Shown: positions 15,048 through 23,886, counted from the stretch's first letter. The stretch is DNA of 23,886 bases from JBGCEZ01 sp045106735 (GCA_045106735.1 JBGCEZ010000077.1:1-23886), one strand, 5' to 3'. A program made the numbers and translations. The notes: generated by a model not told the origin, from the sequence alone.

Positions 15048-16751
15048 TCAGCCGGCGATCGTCGCTGCGGCCGGAGCCGTCTTGGCCGTTGCGTCGGCGG
15101 GCTTGCCGGTCGCCTTCGGGGCGGCGTCCGTTCCGCTCGCTTCCGACGTGCGAACGCCGGCCGGCGGACCGCCACTCGGACGACCACCCTGGCCAACGCC
15201 AGCTTCGGCCAACGCGGTCTTCAGGTCATCGACGCTCAGGGCGACCTCTTCCGGACGCGGGTCGCGGAGCAGCACTTCCTCGCCGGGCTCCAGCCCGTCG
15301 CGAATTTCGATCGAGAGCTCCGAGGCCCGGCCGAGCTGCACGCGGCGTGCTTCCACGCCGCCGGTGCTGGCCACCCACACGTACGCCAGACGTCCGTCGC
15401 GGGCCACGGCCTGGATCGGCACGTTCAAGGCATCCTCGACCGCGCCGACATTGATCGTCGCCTTGCACCGCATGGACGGCTTGAGGCCCAGGTCTTCACC
15501 GGCGTCAAGGGCGACGCGGACGGTGTAGTCGCGGCGATTCGGGTCACGCCAGCCGCCACCCTCGGCCAGCACGCCGACGCCGATCACGGTGCCGTTGATC
15601 GGCACGTTGGTGAGGGCATCGGAGACCACGACCGCGGTCTGGCCGGGGCGAATGCGTCCGGCCAGGGCTTCGTTGACCTTGACCTCAGCCACCATCTGGC
15701 TGGTGTCGGGGAGCACGATGACCGTGCGGTTGCGGCGAAGCTCGGTGCCAACGGTCGGCGGATCCTCGCGGTTTCGCCAGTTGCTCTGCAGGCTGGCCGA
15801 GTACACGACCAGTCCGTCCTGGGGAGCGGTGATCACGCACTGCTCGAGCTGGGCCTTGGCCTTGGCCAGTTCTTCGCGCCGCGTCTCGAGCGTGAAGGTC
15901 TTGCTCTGCACGTCGCGGTTGGCCGCTTCCATCTCGGAGGTGTGGCGCTCTTGGGTCTCGAGCTTCTTGTCGGCGAAACGCTGGATGTCAGCCTGCAGGC
16001 GCTCGAGCTGCATCATGCGGTCGTACTTGGTGTACGTCTCGAGGCCCAAGCGCGACTGGGACAGTCGGCTGTTGGCCCGCAGCAGATCGATCTCGTCTCG
16101 CTTGAATTCGTCTTCGCTGATGAACTCCTTCTCGAGGAGGTTCTTCGACGCTTCAAAGCGTTCGGCCAGCCGGGCGTAGTCCTTTTCGGCCGTCGTGACT
16201 TCGAGTTCCAGATCCTGCTGGCGGCTCTTGTCTTCACCTTCGCGCCATGACTCGAGGGCCGTCTCGGCCAGGCGGATGTCGACCTCGGCCAAGCGGATCG
16301 ACGACTCACCGGTGAGCTTCTTCACTTCGCGGTTCGACTCGGCCGAGGCCAGCGATGCCGACGCATTCTCAAAGGAGAGTTCGGCTTCGCGGATGCGGTT
16401 GCGGATGTCCTCGTCGTCCAGCTCGATCAACACGTCGCCCTTGCGGACGAAGGTGCCCTCGTCCACGATCGACGTGATGACGGCTCGGACTTCCAGCGTG
16501 CTGGAAATCTCGACCTGCGAACGAGCGGCGAGTTCGCCGGACGCCGGGACGGTGATGGCAAAGGAACCTTCGCGGGCCTCGTACGTTTCGCCGACGCCGA
16601 TCGACGAGGAGGCATCACCGGCCCCGCCCCGCACCACGAGCAGTCCGGCGACCGTGGCGAGCAAGGCCAGGACGACGAGCACGATCACGACGTTCCCGAA
16701 GCCGCGGCGCGGTCGGGAAGCGGTCGGAGCCGGAACGATCTGAATGGCCAT
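15048..16751 (-). CDS. HlyD/RND-type periplasmic adaptor (membrane fusion protein)
   Basis: 567 aa from ATG at 16751; the longer frame to 17183 is Arg/Pro-rich and overlaps the upstream gene. One N-terminal membrane anchor follows a basic stretch (RPRRGFGNVVIVLVVLALLA, ~13-32, continuing to ~41). A half-lipoyl motif (SIVDEGTFVRKGDVLIELDD, ~94-113) leads into a very long, charged coiled coil (~113-340). The second half-lipoyl (CVITAPQDGLVVYSAS), a beta-barrel (MVAEVKVNEALAGRIRPGQT) and a membrane-proximal domain (LNVPIQAVARDGRLAYVWV) follow in family order. The tail beyond ~530 is Ala/Pro/Gly-rich and probably disordered. It should link an inner-membrane pump to the TolC-type protein encoded 355 bp upstream. 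No pump gene lies beside it. Confidence 0.93.
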   Translation of the reverse strand: MAIQIVPAPTASRPRRGFGNVVIVLVVLALLATVAGLLVVRGGAGDASSSIGVGETYEAREGSFAITVPASGELAARSQVEISSTLEVRAVITSIVDEGTFVRKGDVLIELDDEDIRNRIREAELSFENASASLASAESNREVKKLTGESSIRLAEVDIRLAETALESWREGEDKSRQQDLELEVTTAEKDYARLAERFEASKNLLEKEFISEDEFKRDEIDLLRANSRLSQSRLGLETYTKYDRMMQLERLQADIQRFADKKLETQERHTSEMEAANRDVQSKTFTLETRREELAKAKAQLEQCVITAPQDGLVVYSASLQSNWRNREDPPTVGTELRRNRTVIVLPDTSQMVAEVKVNEALAGRIRPGQTAVVVSDALTNVPINGTVIGVGVLAEGGGWRDPNRRDYTVRVALDAGEDLGLKPSMRCKATINVGAVEDALNVPIQAVARDGRLAYVWVASTGGVEARRVQLGRASELSIEIRDGLEPGEEVLLRDPRPEEVALSVDDLKTALAEAGVGQGGRPSGGPPAGVRTSEASGTDAAPKATGKPADATAKTAPAAATIAG

Positions 16752-17106
16752 GCGTGGTGGTCCCAGTGCAAGGTGGCGAACGATTCTGTGGCGGCAACCC
16801 GGAGGTGACCGCGACGCCGAACTCAGAGAATTCTGACCCGGCATGCCGCCCCGGATGGTAGGCGGTGGGGATGGGCTGGCGGGCCAGCCGGCAACATCAG
16901 CGCGATTCGGAACCCGGCCAGAGCACGAACACGCCCGAATCACCCGATCCCGAAGGTCCGAATCATCCGCGGCGGCCGAGTGTTCCCGCAAAGCGGCATC
17001 GTCCGCCGCGATCGATTGGATGCACGGGGCCGCACGAGCCCCAGCCAAAGTGCTACCTCTGACCCGGCCGAGGGTTGCCGGGCGGACGGATGGCGGGGTC
17101 GCGGAA
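16752..17106. other. Spacer between the TolC-type and adaptor genes
   Basis: 355 bp, long for an operon spacer. Near the TolC-type stop there is a 6-bp perfect hairpin (cccggc/gccggg, 17063-17082, 8-nt loop) without a T run. The adaptor gene may therefore have its own promoter, although I see no clear one. Open frames here are extensions of the neighbours without coding features. Confidence 0.45.
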
Positions 17107-18942
17107 TCAGCCGCCGGGAGTTCCGCTCGGGGCGGCTTCGCCGTCCGGAGTCCCGGAATCGCCGCGGTCGCCGCGATTCCCACGATCGCCGCCGCCGGGA
17201 ATCGCCGCGATCATGCCGTCGGTCCCGACGCGAAGCTGACCGGTGTCTCGCAGGAAGGACAGAATCGCGATCTCGAGGTTTCGCCGGGCGTCGTCGCGCG
17301 ACGATCGGGCGCGGGCGATCGCGTTGATCGCGTCGGTCGTTTGGCGAATGTTCGCCCCGGCCGGGTCGGCGTCGATCGCGGCCTTTCGCTGCTCGGCGAT
17401 CTCGACGTTCGTCTCCTGGATCTGGAGGCTGAACGTGGCCGAATCGATGCCGCGCACCGCCGCGCGGACGGCAATGGCCACCTCGTCGCGGAAGCGGTCG
17501 AATTCCCGCTCGCTCCGCGCGAGGCTGATCTCGGCCTGCCGGACCCCGAGCCGCTCGATCTCGCGGTCCAGCGGCAGCCCGAAGGTCACGCCGAGGGTCA
17601 GGTCCGTCTCGTCGGGTTCAAACTGCAGCCCCGAGCGATCGCGCGACGGATCCGTCGGCAGGCTGAGGCGTCCGGTGAGGTTCAGGTCAGGCCGAAGTTC
17701 GTCGCGGGCGACGAGCAGGGATCGCCGCCGGTCATCCACCCGGTCGCGCCGGGTCTGCAGATCCAGGCGGTACGTCATGGCGGCCACGACCGCCTCGTCG
17801 AGCGTCGACGCGGGCACCGGCAGTTCGAAGGCGTCTTCAATGATCACGATCGCCCGGTCCGTCGGCAGGCCGAGACGCACCTTGAAACGGTCCTTGGAGA
17901 GCCGGAAGCTCTCGCGGGCGTCGTTCAGCGAGTCGATGGCGTCAAGCGTTTCGTTCCGGGCTTCGTCGGCGTCAAAGGGCGTGGCCCGACCGCCTTCGTA
18001 CAGCGCGATCTGCTGGCTTTCGACGCGGCGGAAGCTCTCGACCTGCGCTTCAGAAATGCTGATCCGCCGCTTCTGGACGACGAGCGACAGAAAGTCGTCG
18101 GCGATCGTGAACAGGAATTCGCGGCGGAAACGCTCGAAATCGCGGGCCGCGTAGATCAGTTCGCGCTCGGCTTGGATGCGGCTTTCCCGCGCGACCTGGC
18201 CAGAACCGCGGAGCAACGGCACGTTGGCCGTCAGCAGCAACTCGGCCGATTGCACGTTCTCGCCCGACACGCGGCGGTGCAGGTCCTCGGTGGCCCGGGC
18301 CAGCAAGCTGGCCGAAACGGAGCCGCCGTAGGGCAGTCGCTGGGTGACGCCCAGTTCGTTGACGATCCGCAGGGCGGTGTCGTACGAGCCGTCGTCCGGA
18401 TTCGCGCTGACGGTGGCCGAAACGTCGTCGAAGAACCGCGGCCCCCAGCGATGGCGTTCCACCAGCAGGCGCAGCGCGGCGAGGATGTACTCCTCTTCCT
18501 GGAAGATGTACTCCCGGCTGTTCTCGGTCGCCACGTCCATCGCCCGCGGGAGATCGAGCTCCAGGGCCGCGGCCGGTTCCACCGCGTAGGCATCGAGCCG
18601 CTGGATCACCGCATCGGCGTCGGCATCGATGCGGGCCCGCAGATTCAGTTCGGCCGCCCGCGGGTTCACCGTGCCCGGACGCTCGCGGTAGAGGTCGTCG
18701 TCGTCGATGTTGCCGGCGGCGGAGCCGAATTCTGGCCGCACCGAAAGGTTCGTTGCCTCATTCGACTCGCTGATGAGCTGGGCCACCCGGCGGTCGATGT
18801 CCCGCATCGCGGCGTCGTGGGAGCAGCCGGTGGCGGCCCCCAGGCCGACCAGCAGGCCGGTCAGCAGGACGGGGGCCTTGGCCATTCGGCGGCGTTCGGG
18901 GCGAGATGGCGTTGGACGCAACCGGCGGACGGTGGAGGGCAT
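17107..18942 (-). CDS. TolC-family outer-membrane efflux lipoprotein
   Basis: 611 aa from ATG at 18942; ATG at 18885 is an equally good alternative because MAKAPVLLTGLLVGLGAATG then Cys is a compact lipoprotein signal with the lipobox Cys at its position 21. Ribosome sites are weak at both. After ~100 residues of linker come two OEP-type repeats: LDLPRAMDVATENSREYIFQ opens the first, and PASTLDEAVVAAMTYRLDLQ opens the second. Long amphipathic helices lie between them (for example SRIQAERELIYAARDFERFR) with beta segments such as VTQRLPYGGSVSASLLAR and GLQFEPDETDLTLGVTFGLP. This is the arrangement of TolC-type trimer channels. The Gly/Asp-rich C-terminal tail is probably disordered. Paired with the adaptor gene at 15048-16751 on the same strand. 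Confidence 0.92.
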   Translation of the reverse strand: MPSTVRRLRPTPSRPERRRMAKAPVLLTGLLVGLGAATGCSHDAAMRDIDRRVAQLISESNEATNLSVRPEFGSAAGNIDDDDLYRERPGTVNPRAAELNLRARIDADADAVIQRLDAYAVEPAAALELDLPRAMDVATENSREYIFQEEEYILAALRLLVERHRWGPRFFDDVSATVSANPDDGSYDTALRIVNELGVTQRLPYGGSVSASLLARATEDLHRRVSGENVQSAELLLTANVPLLRGSGQVARESRIQAERELIYAARDFERFRREFLFTIADDFLSLVVQKRRISISEAQVESFRRVESQQIALYEGGRATPFDADEARNETLDAIDSLNDARESFRLSKDRFKVRLGLPTDRAIVIIEDAFELPVPASTLDEAVVAAMTYRLDLQTRRDRVDDRRRSLLVARDELRPDLNLTGRLSLPTDPSRDRSGLQFEPDETDLTLGVTFGLPLDREIERLGVRQAEISLARSEREFDRFRDEVAIAVRAAVRGIDSATFSLQIQETNVEIAEQRKAAIDADPAGANIRQTTDAINAIARARSSRDDARRNLEIAILSFLRDTGQLRVGTDGMIAAIPGGGDRGNRGDRGDSGTPDGEAAPSGTPGG

Positions 18943-19213
18943 GTCGACGGATTCCATGGGCCGAAGGTGCGGGAGCGTTTCCCGGGCGGACGGGACCGGC
19001 AGGCCGGCCGGACGAGAACCGCCCACCGCCCAGCGGGTTGCACTGTAGGCGGGTTCGCACGATCGCTCGCCCGCGCGACTGGACGCCCACGCGCGGCGTG
19101 ACAATAGTGATGGTTCCTGCGCCGGACTCGTTTCCGCCGCCCGGGACGCGGCCGCCCGCCGCCCCCCGCCTCCTCCACCGCGGCCCCCACGGCCGCCGGG
19201 ACCTTGCTTCAGC

Positions 19214-22204
19214 ATGCCGACGGTCAGCGACAACGGACAGGCCTTTCAGATCGACGGACGACGAACCTGGATCGTCGGGGCGTCGGTCCAGTACGCCCGC
19301 ATCCCCCGCGCCGAATGGGACGCCCGGATTGCCGACGTCGTCCAGGCCGGCTTCAACACGATCGAAACCGCCGTCCCCTGGATGGTCCACGAGCCGCGCC
19401 CGGGCCGTTTCCGTTTCGATGGCGACGGCGACGTGGCCGACTTCGTCGAACGTTGCGGCAACGCCGGGCTGCACGTCATCTTGCGCGTCGGCCCGTACGT
19501 GGGCGAAGGCTTTGACGGCGGCGGCCTGCCCGGCTGGCTGCAAGAAGACCCAGGCATGGTCACGCGTTGCCGGAACGAGGCCTTCCTCAGCCGGGTGAGC
19601 AAATGGTTCCACGCCCTCTTTGAGCACGTCGCCCCCATGCAGGTGACGCAAGAAGACGGCGGCCCGATCCTGCTCGTCCAAGTCGAACACGACTGGCACT
19701 GCGGGAACGAAGTCGAAGCGGCACGCTACTTCGGCGAACTCGTGCGCATGGTGCACGAGAGCGGCGTGGACGTGCCGATCATCAACGCCAACGCCCTGTG
19801 GACGGACTCGTACGGCACGATCGACGCCTGGCAGGGACGAACGGATCTGCTGGCCAACCTCCGGCAGCTCCGCGTGGTCCGGCCGAACGTTCCGCGACTG
19901 GTGAGCCGCTACGACGCAGCGCCCTCGGCCACCTGGGAAGGCGGCGTGCCGACCGGACCGGACGGCCAGCTGAGCCCCGAACAACTGATGCACGGCATGG
20001 CCACGATCCTGGCCGCCGGCGGCCAACCGGTGATCGCACCCTTCCACGCTGGCACGAACCTCGGCGCGCTGGCCGGCCGCCTGCCGGGCCCGGACGGCGG
20101 CATGGTGTGCCACACGTCCGCCGCCGGCGCCCCGCTCGGCGAATGCGGCGAGCGCGGGCGGCGGTACCTGCTGCTTCGCCGGCTCGCGCTGTTTGCCTCG
20201 AACTTCGGCCACGTCTTTGGCGATCTGGATCCCGAGGCGCAGGCCCCGATCCAGGATCCGCCGGCGCCGATGACCGCGGCCGAAGCCGACGCCGCTGGCG
20301 GCTCGCCCACGATCACCGTGGTGCCGCTCACCGGCAGCGCGGGACGCATCCTGATGGTCTTTGCCGATCGCCCCGGCGCCACGACCACGCTGCTCCTGGC
20401 CGACGGTCGCCGCTTGCCGGTGGACCTGGGCGACCAGTGCGTCGGCTGGTACGCGGTTGACGTTGACCTGGGCGGCCGGGCGCGGCTCGACTACGCCAAC
20501 GCGTGCCCGCTGATGCTCGTCGACCGTTCGATTCTCGTGCTGTGCGGCGCCGCCGGCAGCACGGTGTACATGTCGCTCGCCGACACGCCGATCGAAGTCA
20601 CGGTGCCGACCGGCCCGATGCCCGAGGTGGTCGAACACCACGGCATCACCGTGGTGGTGGTGAGCCAGGCGGTGGCCGACACCACGGTCGCCGGCGACGG
20701 CGCGGTGTACGTCGGCGTCAGCGGCTTGACGCCGGACGGCGAGCCGCGCGCCCGCCTGACCGGCGGCGACGGCTGGCGCATTGATCCCGGCGGCGAGATG
20801 GTCACCATCAAGCCGGCCGAGATGGCTCCCGCGGTTGCGGCGGGCCCCGGCGCGACGACCAACGGGGTCGCCGGCGGCGGCACGGCGAAGAAGAAGACGA
20901 CCCGCAAGAAGACGGCGGGCAAGTCGGCCGGCACGTCGGCCGGCAAGTCGGCCGGCAAGTCAGCGGGCACCACCAAGGCCAACGAACCCCACGCCCCCAC
21001 CACGCTCCCGATTCCGGCCGACGCCTGGGAGTTCGCCAGCGCCGCCCCCCGCGTCCACGGCCATTCCCCGCGCTTCGCCCGCATCAAGGGGCCGGCCACG
21101 CTCGAAGCCTGCGGCGCGTCGAGCGGCGTGGGCTGGTACCGCGCGACCTGGCGCAGCGGCTCGACCCGCAAGCGCACGCTGCTGGCCCTGGGGGCTGGCC
21201 ACCGCGTGCGTTTCTGGCTCAACGGCAAGCCGGCCGGCGTGTTCGGCACCGGGCCGGACGCGGTGCGCCAACCGATCGACATGCCGGTGCAGCGCGGCGA
21301 CCAGATGCTCACCGCCCTGGCCCAGACCTTCGGGCGACCGGCGAGCGGCAACGACCTGGATCGCTCGGCCGGCCTGCACGGCCACCTCGTCGAAATCAAG
21401 AAGGTGCCGACTGGCCGGGCCAAGGTCATCGAGGCCGATCCCGCCGATGCGTTTGCGCTGCGGGGGTTCGTCGCCGGCGTGACGCCGGAGATCGGCAGCA
21501 CCCGGCACTACCAATGGACGTTCAGCCACGCGAAGAAGACGCCGCTCATCCTGCACGTGGCCGACGCTCCCACGCCGGGCATCTTCCTGATCAACGGCAC
21601 ACCCGTCGGCCTGCACGCCGGCGTGTCCGGCATCGGCTGGACGACGCTGTCGATCGATCCGGCCGCCGAGTGGTTCAAGCGTGGCAAGAACGAACTGCGG
21701 TTCAACCCGCTCGAGTCCGACGCCGGCGACGGTTCGGATGTGGCCAAGGCCGTCACGCTCTACGAGATCGCCGACGAACTCACCACCAAGGCCGACTGGG
21801 CCTTCGAACGCTGGGCCCGTCCGGCCGACGCGGACTTTGCCCCGCGCGACCCGCAGGCCCGGAGCAAGACCGCGGCCGGTGAACCGGGTGAACCCGGCGT
21901 CCCGGGCTGGTGGCGCTGCCGCTTCGAGGCTCCGGCCGGTCACGGCTCCGTCCGCATCGACCTCAGCGGCATGAGTGCCGGGGCCGCGTTCCTCAATGGT
22001 CGCGACCTGGGCCGCTTCATCGTCGGCGGCGAGGATGGCCCGTTGCCCGGCGGCGGACCCCAGACTCGGCTGCGGTTGCCCCGGGCCTGGATGACCCCCA
22101 CCGGCAATGACCTGGCGATCTTCGACGAGCTTGGCCGCCCGCCGCTGACCAGCCAGTTCCACCTGAACGCCCCCGGCGAACTGGAAGCGCTTCCAGAAGC
22201 GTGA
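19214..22204 (+). CDS. GH35-like (beta-galactosidase family) protein with altered catalytic motifs
   Basis: 996 aa, no signal peptide, weak ribosome site. The N-terminal ~330 residues follow the GH35 barrel: VGASVQYARIPRAEWDARIA, FNTIETAVPWMVHEPRPGRF, GLHVILRVGPYVGEGFDGGG LPGWL, GGPILLVQVE, FHAGTNLG (~277-284) and APLGECG (~306-312). The acid/base position, usually V-E-N-E-Y-G, reads V-E-H-D-W-H at 157-162, so Asn-Glu is replaced by His-Asp. The usual nucleophile motif E-F/W-x-x-G-W is not intact either; the nearest Glu is in TWEGG (~240-244). A Lys/Thr/Ala/Gly-rich linker (557-589) separates the middle from C-terminal jelly-roll domains, which include the GH35-like FLNGRDLGRFI. The fold assignment is firm, but galactosidase activity is doubtful. 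Upstream, 271 bp divide it from the divergent TolC-type gene. Confidence 0.85.
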   Translation: MPTVSDNGQAFQIDGRRTWIVGASVQYARIPRAEWDARIADVVQAGFNTIETAVPWMVHEPRPGRFRFDGDGDVADFVERCGNAGLHVILRVGPYVGEGFDGGGLPGWLQEDPGMVTRCRNEAFLSRVSKWFHALFEHVAPMQVTQEDGGPILLVQVEHDWHCGNEVEAARYFGELVRMVHESGVDVPIINANALWTDSYGTIDAWQGRTDLLANLRQLRVVRPNVPRLVSRYDAAPSATWEGGVPTGPDGQLSPEQLMHGMATILAAGGQPVIAPFHAGTNLGALAGRLPGPDGGMVCHTSAAGAPLGECGERGRRYLLLRRLALFASNFGHVFGDLDPEAQAPIQDPPAPMTAAEADAAGGSPTITVVPLTGSAGRILMVFADRPGATTTLLLADGRRLPVDLGDQCVGWYAVDVDLGGRARLDYANACPLMLVDRSILVLCGAAGSTVYMSLADTPIEVTVPTGPMPEVVEHHGITVVVVSQAVADTTVAGDGAVYVGVSGLTPDGEPRARLTGGDGWRIDPGGEMVTIKPAEMAPAVAAGPGATTNGVAGGGTAKKKTTRKKTAGKSAGTSAGKSAGKSAGTTKANEPHAPTTLPIPADAWEFASAAPRVHGHSPRFARIKGPATLEACGASSGVGWYRATWRSGSTRKRTLLALGAGHRVRFWLNGKPAGVFGTGPDAVRQPIDMPVQRGDQMLTALAQTFGRPASGNDLDRSAGLHGHLVEIKKVPTGRAKVIEADPADAFALRGFVAGVTPEIGSTRHYQWTFSHAKKTPLILHVADAPTPGIFLINGTPVGLHAGVSGIGWTTLSIDPAAEWFKRGKNELRFNPLESDAGDGSDVAKAVTLYEIADELTTKADWAFERWARPADADFAPRDPQARSKTAAGEPGEPGVPGWWRCRFEAPAGHGSVRIDLSGMSAGAAFLNGRDLGRFIVGGEDGPLPGGGPQTRLRLPRAWMTPTGNDLAIFDELGRPPLTSQFHLNAPGELEALPEA
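20918..20965 (+). repeat. Four 12-bp in-frame repeats encoding G-[KT]-S-A
   Basis: Successive units GKSA, GTSA, GKSA, GKSA are encoded by nearly identical 12-bp copies of ggcaagtcggcc. They lie inside the Lys-rich linker of the GH35-like protein. Because 12 is a multiple of three, copy-number change would alter linker length without breaking the frame. Confidence 0.85.
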
Positions 22205-22230
22205 CTTAGAGCTCCTGTCGCCGGAACCAT

Positions 22231-22257
22231 CGGGCCCGGCCGCCAACTCGGGGCCCG
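22231..22257 (+). terminator. Candidate terminator after the GH35-like gene
   Basis: A perfect 7-bp stem (CGGGCCC at 22231-22237, GGGCCCG at 22251-22257) with a 13-nt loop begins 27 bp past the stop codon. Only TCCTGT follows, so the T tract is weak. The gap 22205-22409 before lpdA also holds TACGAT (22305-22310), a weak -10 candidate without a clear -35. Confidence 0.45.
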
Positions 22258-22409
22258 TCCTGTCACTCGCCCTCCGTCCTCAAGCCCGGCGGCGGCGAGG
22301 GCGATACGATGTCTTCCCTTTCTCGCGTCCGAACTTCGGCCGCGAGTGCGTCGATCCTGACCCTTCCGCGACACCCGTCGCTTGCCCCCGTTTCCGAGGA
22401 AGCCGACCC

Positions 22410-23886
22410 GTGGCCGACCAGAAGCATTACGACCTCATCGTCATCGGCGGCGGCCCCGCCGGCTACGTCGGCGCCATCCGCGCGGCCCAGCTCGGCCTGA
22501 AGACCTGCTGCATCGAGCGCGACAAGCTCGGCGGCGTCTGCCTCAACTGGGGCTGCATCCCGACCAAGGCCCTGCTGCACAACGCCGAGCTCTACCAAGA
22601 GGCCATCACCCACGGCGAAGAGTGGGGCATCAAGGTCTCCAAGGTCGACGTGGACTGGGACCGGGTCATCGGCCGCAGCCGCGACATCACCGGCAAGCTG
22701 AACAACGGCGTCGGCTTCCTGTTCAAGAAGAACAAGATCGACCACGTGGCCGGCCACGCGACGATCACCAGCGGCAACGTGGGCGGCAAGCCGTGCACGG
22801 TCGAGGTGCGCGACGCCGAGGGCGACTACTACACCGGCGGCTCCAAGGGCGCGGCCAAGCAGACGATCACCGCCGACAAGATTCTCGTGTGCACCGGCGC
22901 CGCCCCGCGCGACCTGCCGTTCGCGCCGCGTGATGGCGAGACGATCATCAACTCGTACGACGCGATGACGCTGAAGAAGAAGCCCAAGAGCATGCTCGTC
23001 ATCGGCTCCGGCGCGATCGGCATGGAGTTCGCGTACTTCTACAACGCGTTTGGCACCGAAGTCACCGTCGTCGAGATGATGGATCGCATCCTCCCGGTCG
23101 AGGACGACGACATCTCCAAGGCGGCGCAGAAGGCGTTCACCAAGCAGGGCATGACGTTCAAGACCAAGAGCACGGTCAAGTCGCTCGAGAAGACGAAGAA
23201 CGGCGCCAAGGTCACCATCGTCAACGTGGACGACGAGTCCAAGAGCGAGACCAAGGAGTACGACGTCGTGCTCGTGGCCATCGGCGTGCAGGGTCGCTAC
23301 GACGGCCTGTTCGCTGACTCGCTTGGCCTCAAGACCGACCGCGGGTCGATTGTCACCGACTACCGCGACGTGCCCGAGCCGACGTACAAGACCAGCGTGC
23401 CGGGCATCTACGCCGCCGGCGACATCATCGGAGCGCCCTGGCTCGCCCATGTCGGCAGCGAAGAAGCGGTCACCGCGGTCGAGCGGATGGCCGGCCACCA
23501 CACCCTGGGCGTGGACTACGACTCGATCCCCGGCTGCACGTACTGCAACCCGCAGATCGCGTCGATCGGCCTGACCGAGCGGGCGGCCAAGGAGCAGGGC
23601 CTCAAGTACAAGGTCGGCACCTACCAGTTCCGCAGCCACGGCAAGGCGATCGCCGTCGGGGCGCTCGAAGGCATGGTCAAGCTGGTGGTCAGCGAGCCGT
23701 ACGGCGAGATCCTCGGCGCGCACATCATCGGCGAAGACGCCAGTGAGCTCATCGCCGAGATCGCGGTGGCCAAGCGACTCGAAGCCACGGCCGAGGACCT
23801 GATCTCCACCATGCACGCCCACCCGACCATGCACGAAGCGGTGCACGAGGCGGCGCTGGCGACGGAGGGGCGGACGATTCACGCGT
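22410..23886 (+). CDS. lpdA: Dihydrolipoamide dehydrogenase (E3), 3' end cut by window edge
   Basis: 492 codons are visible, and the reading frame runs off the right edge probably a few codons before the natural stop (the family usually ends soon after the H-P-T region). The GTG at 22410 has GAGGA 9 nt upstream. The FAD-binding Rossmann motif IVIGGGPAGYVGA is at 10-22, the redox disulfide GGVCLNWGCIPTKALL has Cys44 and Cys49, and the NAD-binding motif MLVIGSGAIGMEFA and the second FAD motif GIYAAGDIIGAPWLAH are present. The catalytic HAHPTMHEAVHEA of the dimer interface is intact. The enzyme reoxidises the lipoyl groups of the pyruvate, 2-oxoglutarate and related dehydrogenase complexes, or of glycine cleavage, using NAD+. 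No E1/E2 gene lies within the window. Confidence 0.96.
   Translation, partial: MADQKHYDLIVIGGGPAGYVGAIRAAQLGLKTCCIERDKLGGVCLNWGCIPTKALLHNAELYQEAITHGEEWGIKVSKVDVDWDRVIGRSRDITGKLNNGVGFLFKKNKIDHVAGHATITSGNVGGKPCTVEVRDAEGDYYTGGSKGAAKQTITADKILVCTGAAPRDLPFAPRDGETIINSYDAMTLKKKPKSMLVIGSGAIGMEFAYFYNAFGTEVTVVEMMDRILPVEDDDISKAAQKAFTKQGMTFKTKSTVKSLEKTKNGAKVTIVNVDDESKSETKEYDVVLVAIGVQGRYDGLFADSLGLKTDRGSIVTDYRDVPEPTYKTSVPGIYAAGDIIGAPWLAHVGSEEAVTAVERMAGHHTLGVDYDSIPGCTYCNPQIASIGLTERAAKEQGLKYKVGTYQFRSHGKAIAVGALEGMVKLVVSEPYGEILGAHIIGEDASELIAEIAVAKRLEATAEDLISTMHAHPTMHEAVHEAALATEGRTIHA

Noticed and set aside
16752..17183. N-terminal extension of the adaptor to a 711-codon frame
   Set aside because: The extra 144 residues are Arg/Pro/Ala-rich and overlap the TolC-type gene. 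The membrane anchor starts right after ATG 16751.
16843..19101. Long + strand frame of 752 codons
   Set aside because: Antisense to the TolC-type gene; no recognisable features.
18943..19233. N-terminal extension of the TolC-type protein to 708 codons
   Set aside because: The extension is Gly/Arg-rich, overlaps the start of the divergent GH35-like gene, and would place the lipoprotein signal far from the N-terminus.
22263..23882. Long - strand frame of 539 codons
   Set aside because: It is antisense to lpdA, whose motifs are unmistakable. The translation is His/Val/Asp-rich without any domain, a usual effect of strong G/C third-position bias.

Overview
The window is GC-rich DNA (strong G/C at third codon positions) from a bacterium that looks like a planctomycete, most likely of class Phycisphaerae. 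The main clue is the repeated C-terminal signature C-x-x-D-[IV]-D-x-[DS]-G-x-V-x-(F/I)-x-D-[IL]-L-x-V-[IL]-x-x-W-G-P-C, a dockerin-like tag common on secreted proteins of that group. PEP-CTERM-like tails with an I-P-G-P-A-G core followed by a hydrophobic run and Arg cluster, and a Spondin_N protein, fit the same assignment. This is inferred from recognised families only; no database search was run.

Layout. Positions 1-138 hold the end of an unidentified + gene. From about 200 to 7341 all clear genes are on the - strand: a small secreted protein with a half-dockerin at each end (214-1005), a dockerin-tagged secreted protein with a C39-like Cys/His/Asp peptidase signature (1757-3733), a TetR regulator (3935-4585) 28 bp behind a CNNM/CBS membrane transporter (4614-5780), and an M43-type secreted zinc protease with a dockerin (6019-7341). 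A + gene (7818-9395) encodes two tandem Spondin_N units plus a dockerin and ends at a strong hairpin terminator.

The most interesting part is the - strand operon 12756-9707: a HAF-repeat/dockerin secreted protein followed, after 2-nt gaps, by two near-twin PEP-CTERM-like proteins. The signal peptide of the first gene is encoded directly downstream of ten perfect copies of a 5-bp unit (GGTTC on +, GAACC on -). The best start codon (GTG with a GGAGG ribosome site) lies on the other side of the repeat and is out of frame at ten copies; eight or eleven copies would restore the full signal peptide. This is the arrangement expected of a slipped-strand, phase-variable surface operon.

The right half holds a secreted DUF4874/DUF4832-type glycosidase-like protein (13296-14933, +), a two-gene efflux pair on the - strand (TolC-type outer-membrane lipoprotein 17107-18942 and HlyD/RND-type adaptor 15048-16751) with no inner-membrane pump gene beside it, a large GH35-like protein with altered catalytic motifs and a Lys-rich linker (19214-22204, +), and the nearly complete dihydrolipoamide dehydrogenase gene lpdA, which runs off the right edge (22410 onward). 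Convergent gene pairs are separated by hairpin terminators that could work on both strands.

No rRNA, tRNA, CRISPR array, transposase or integrase was recognised.
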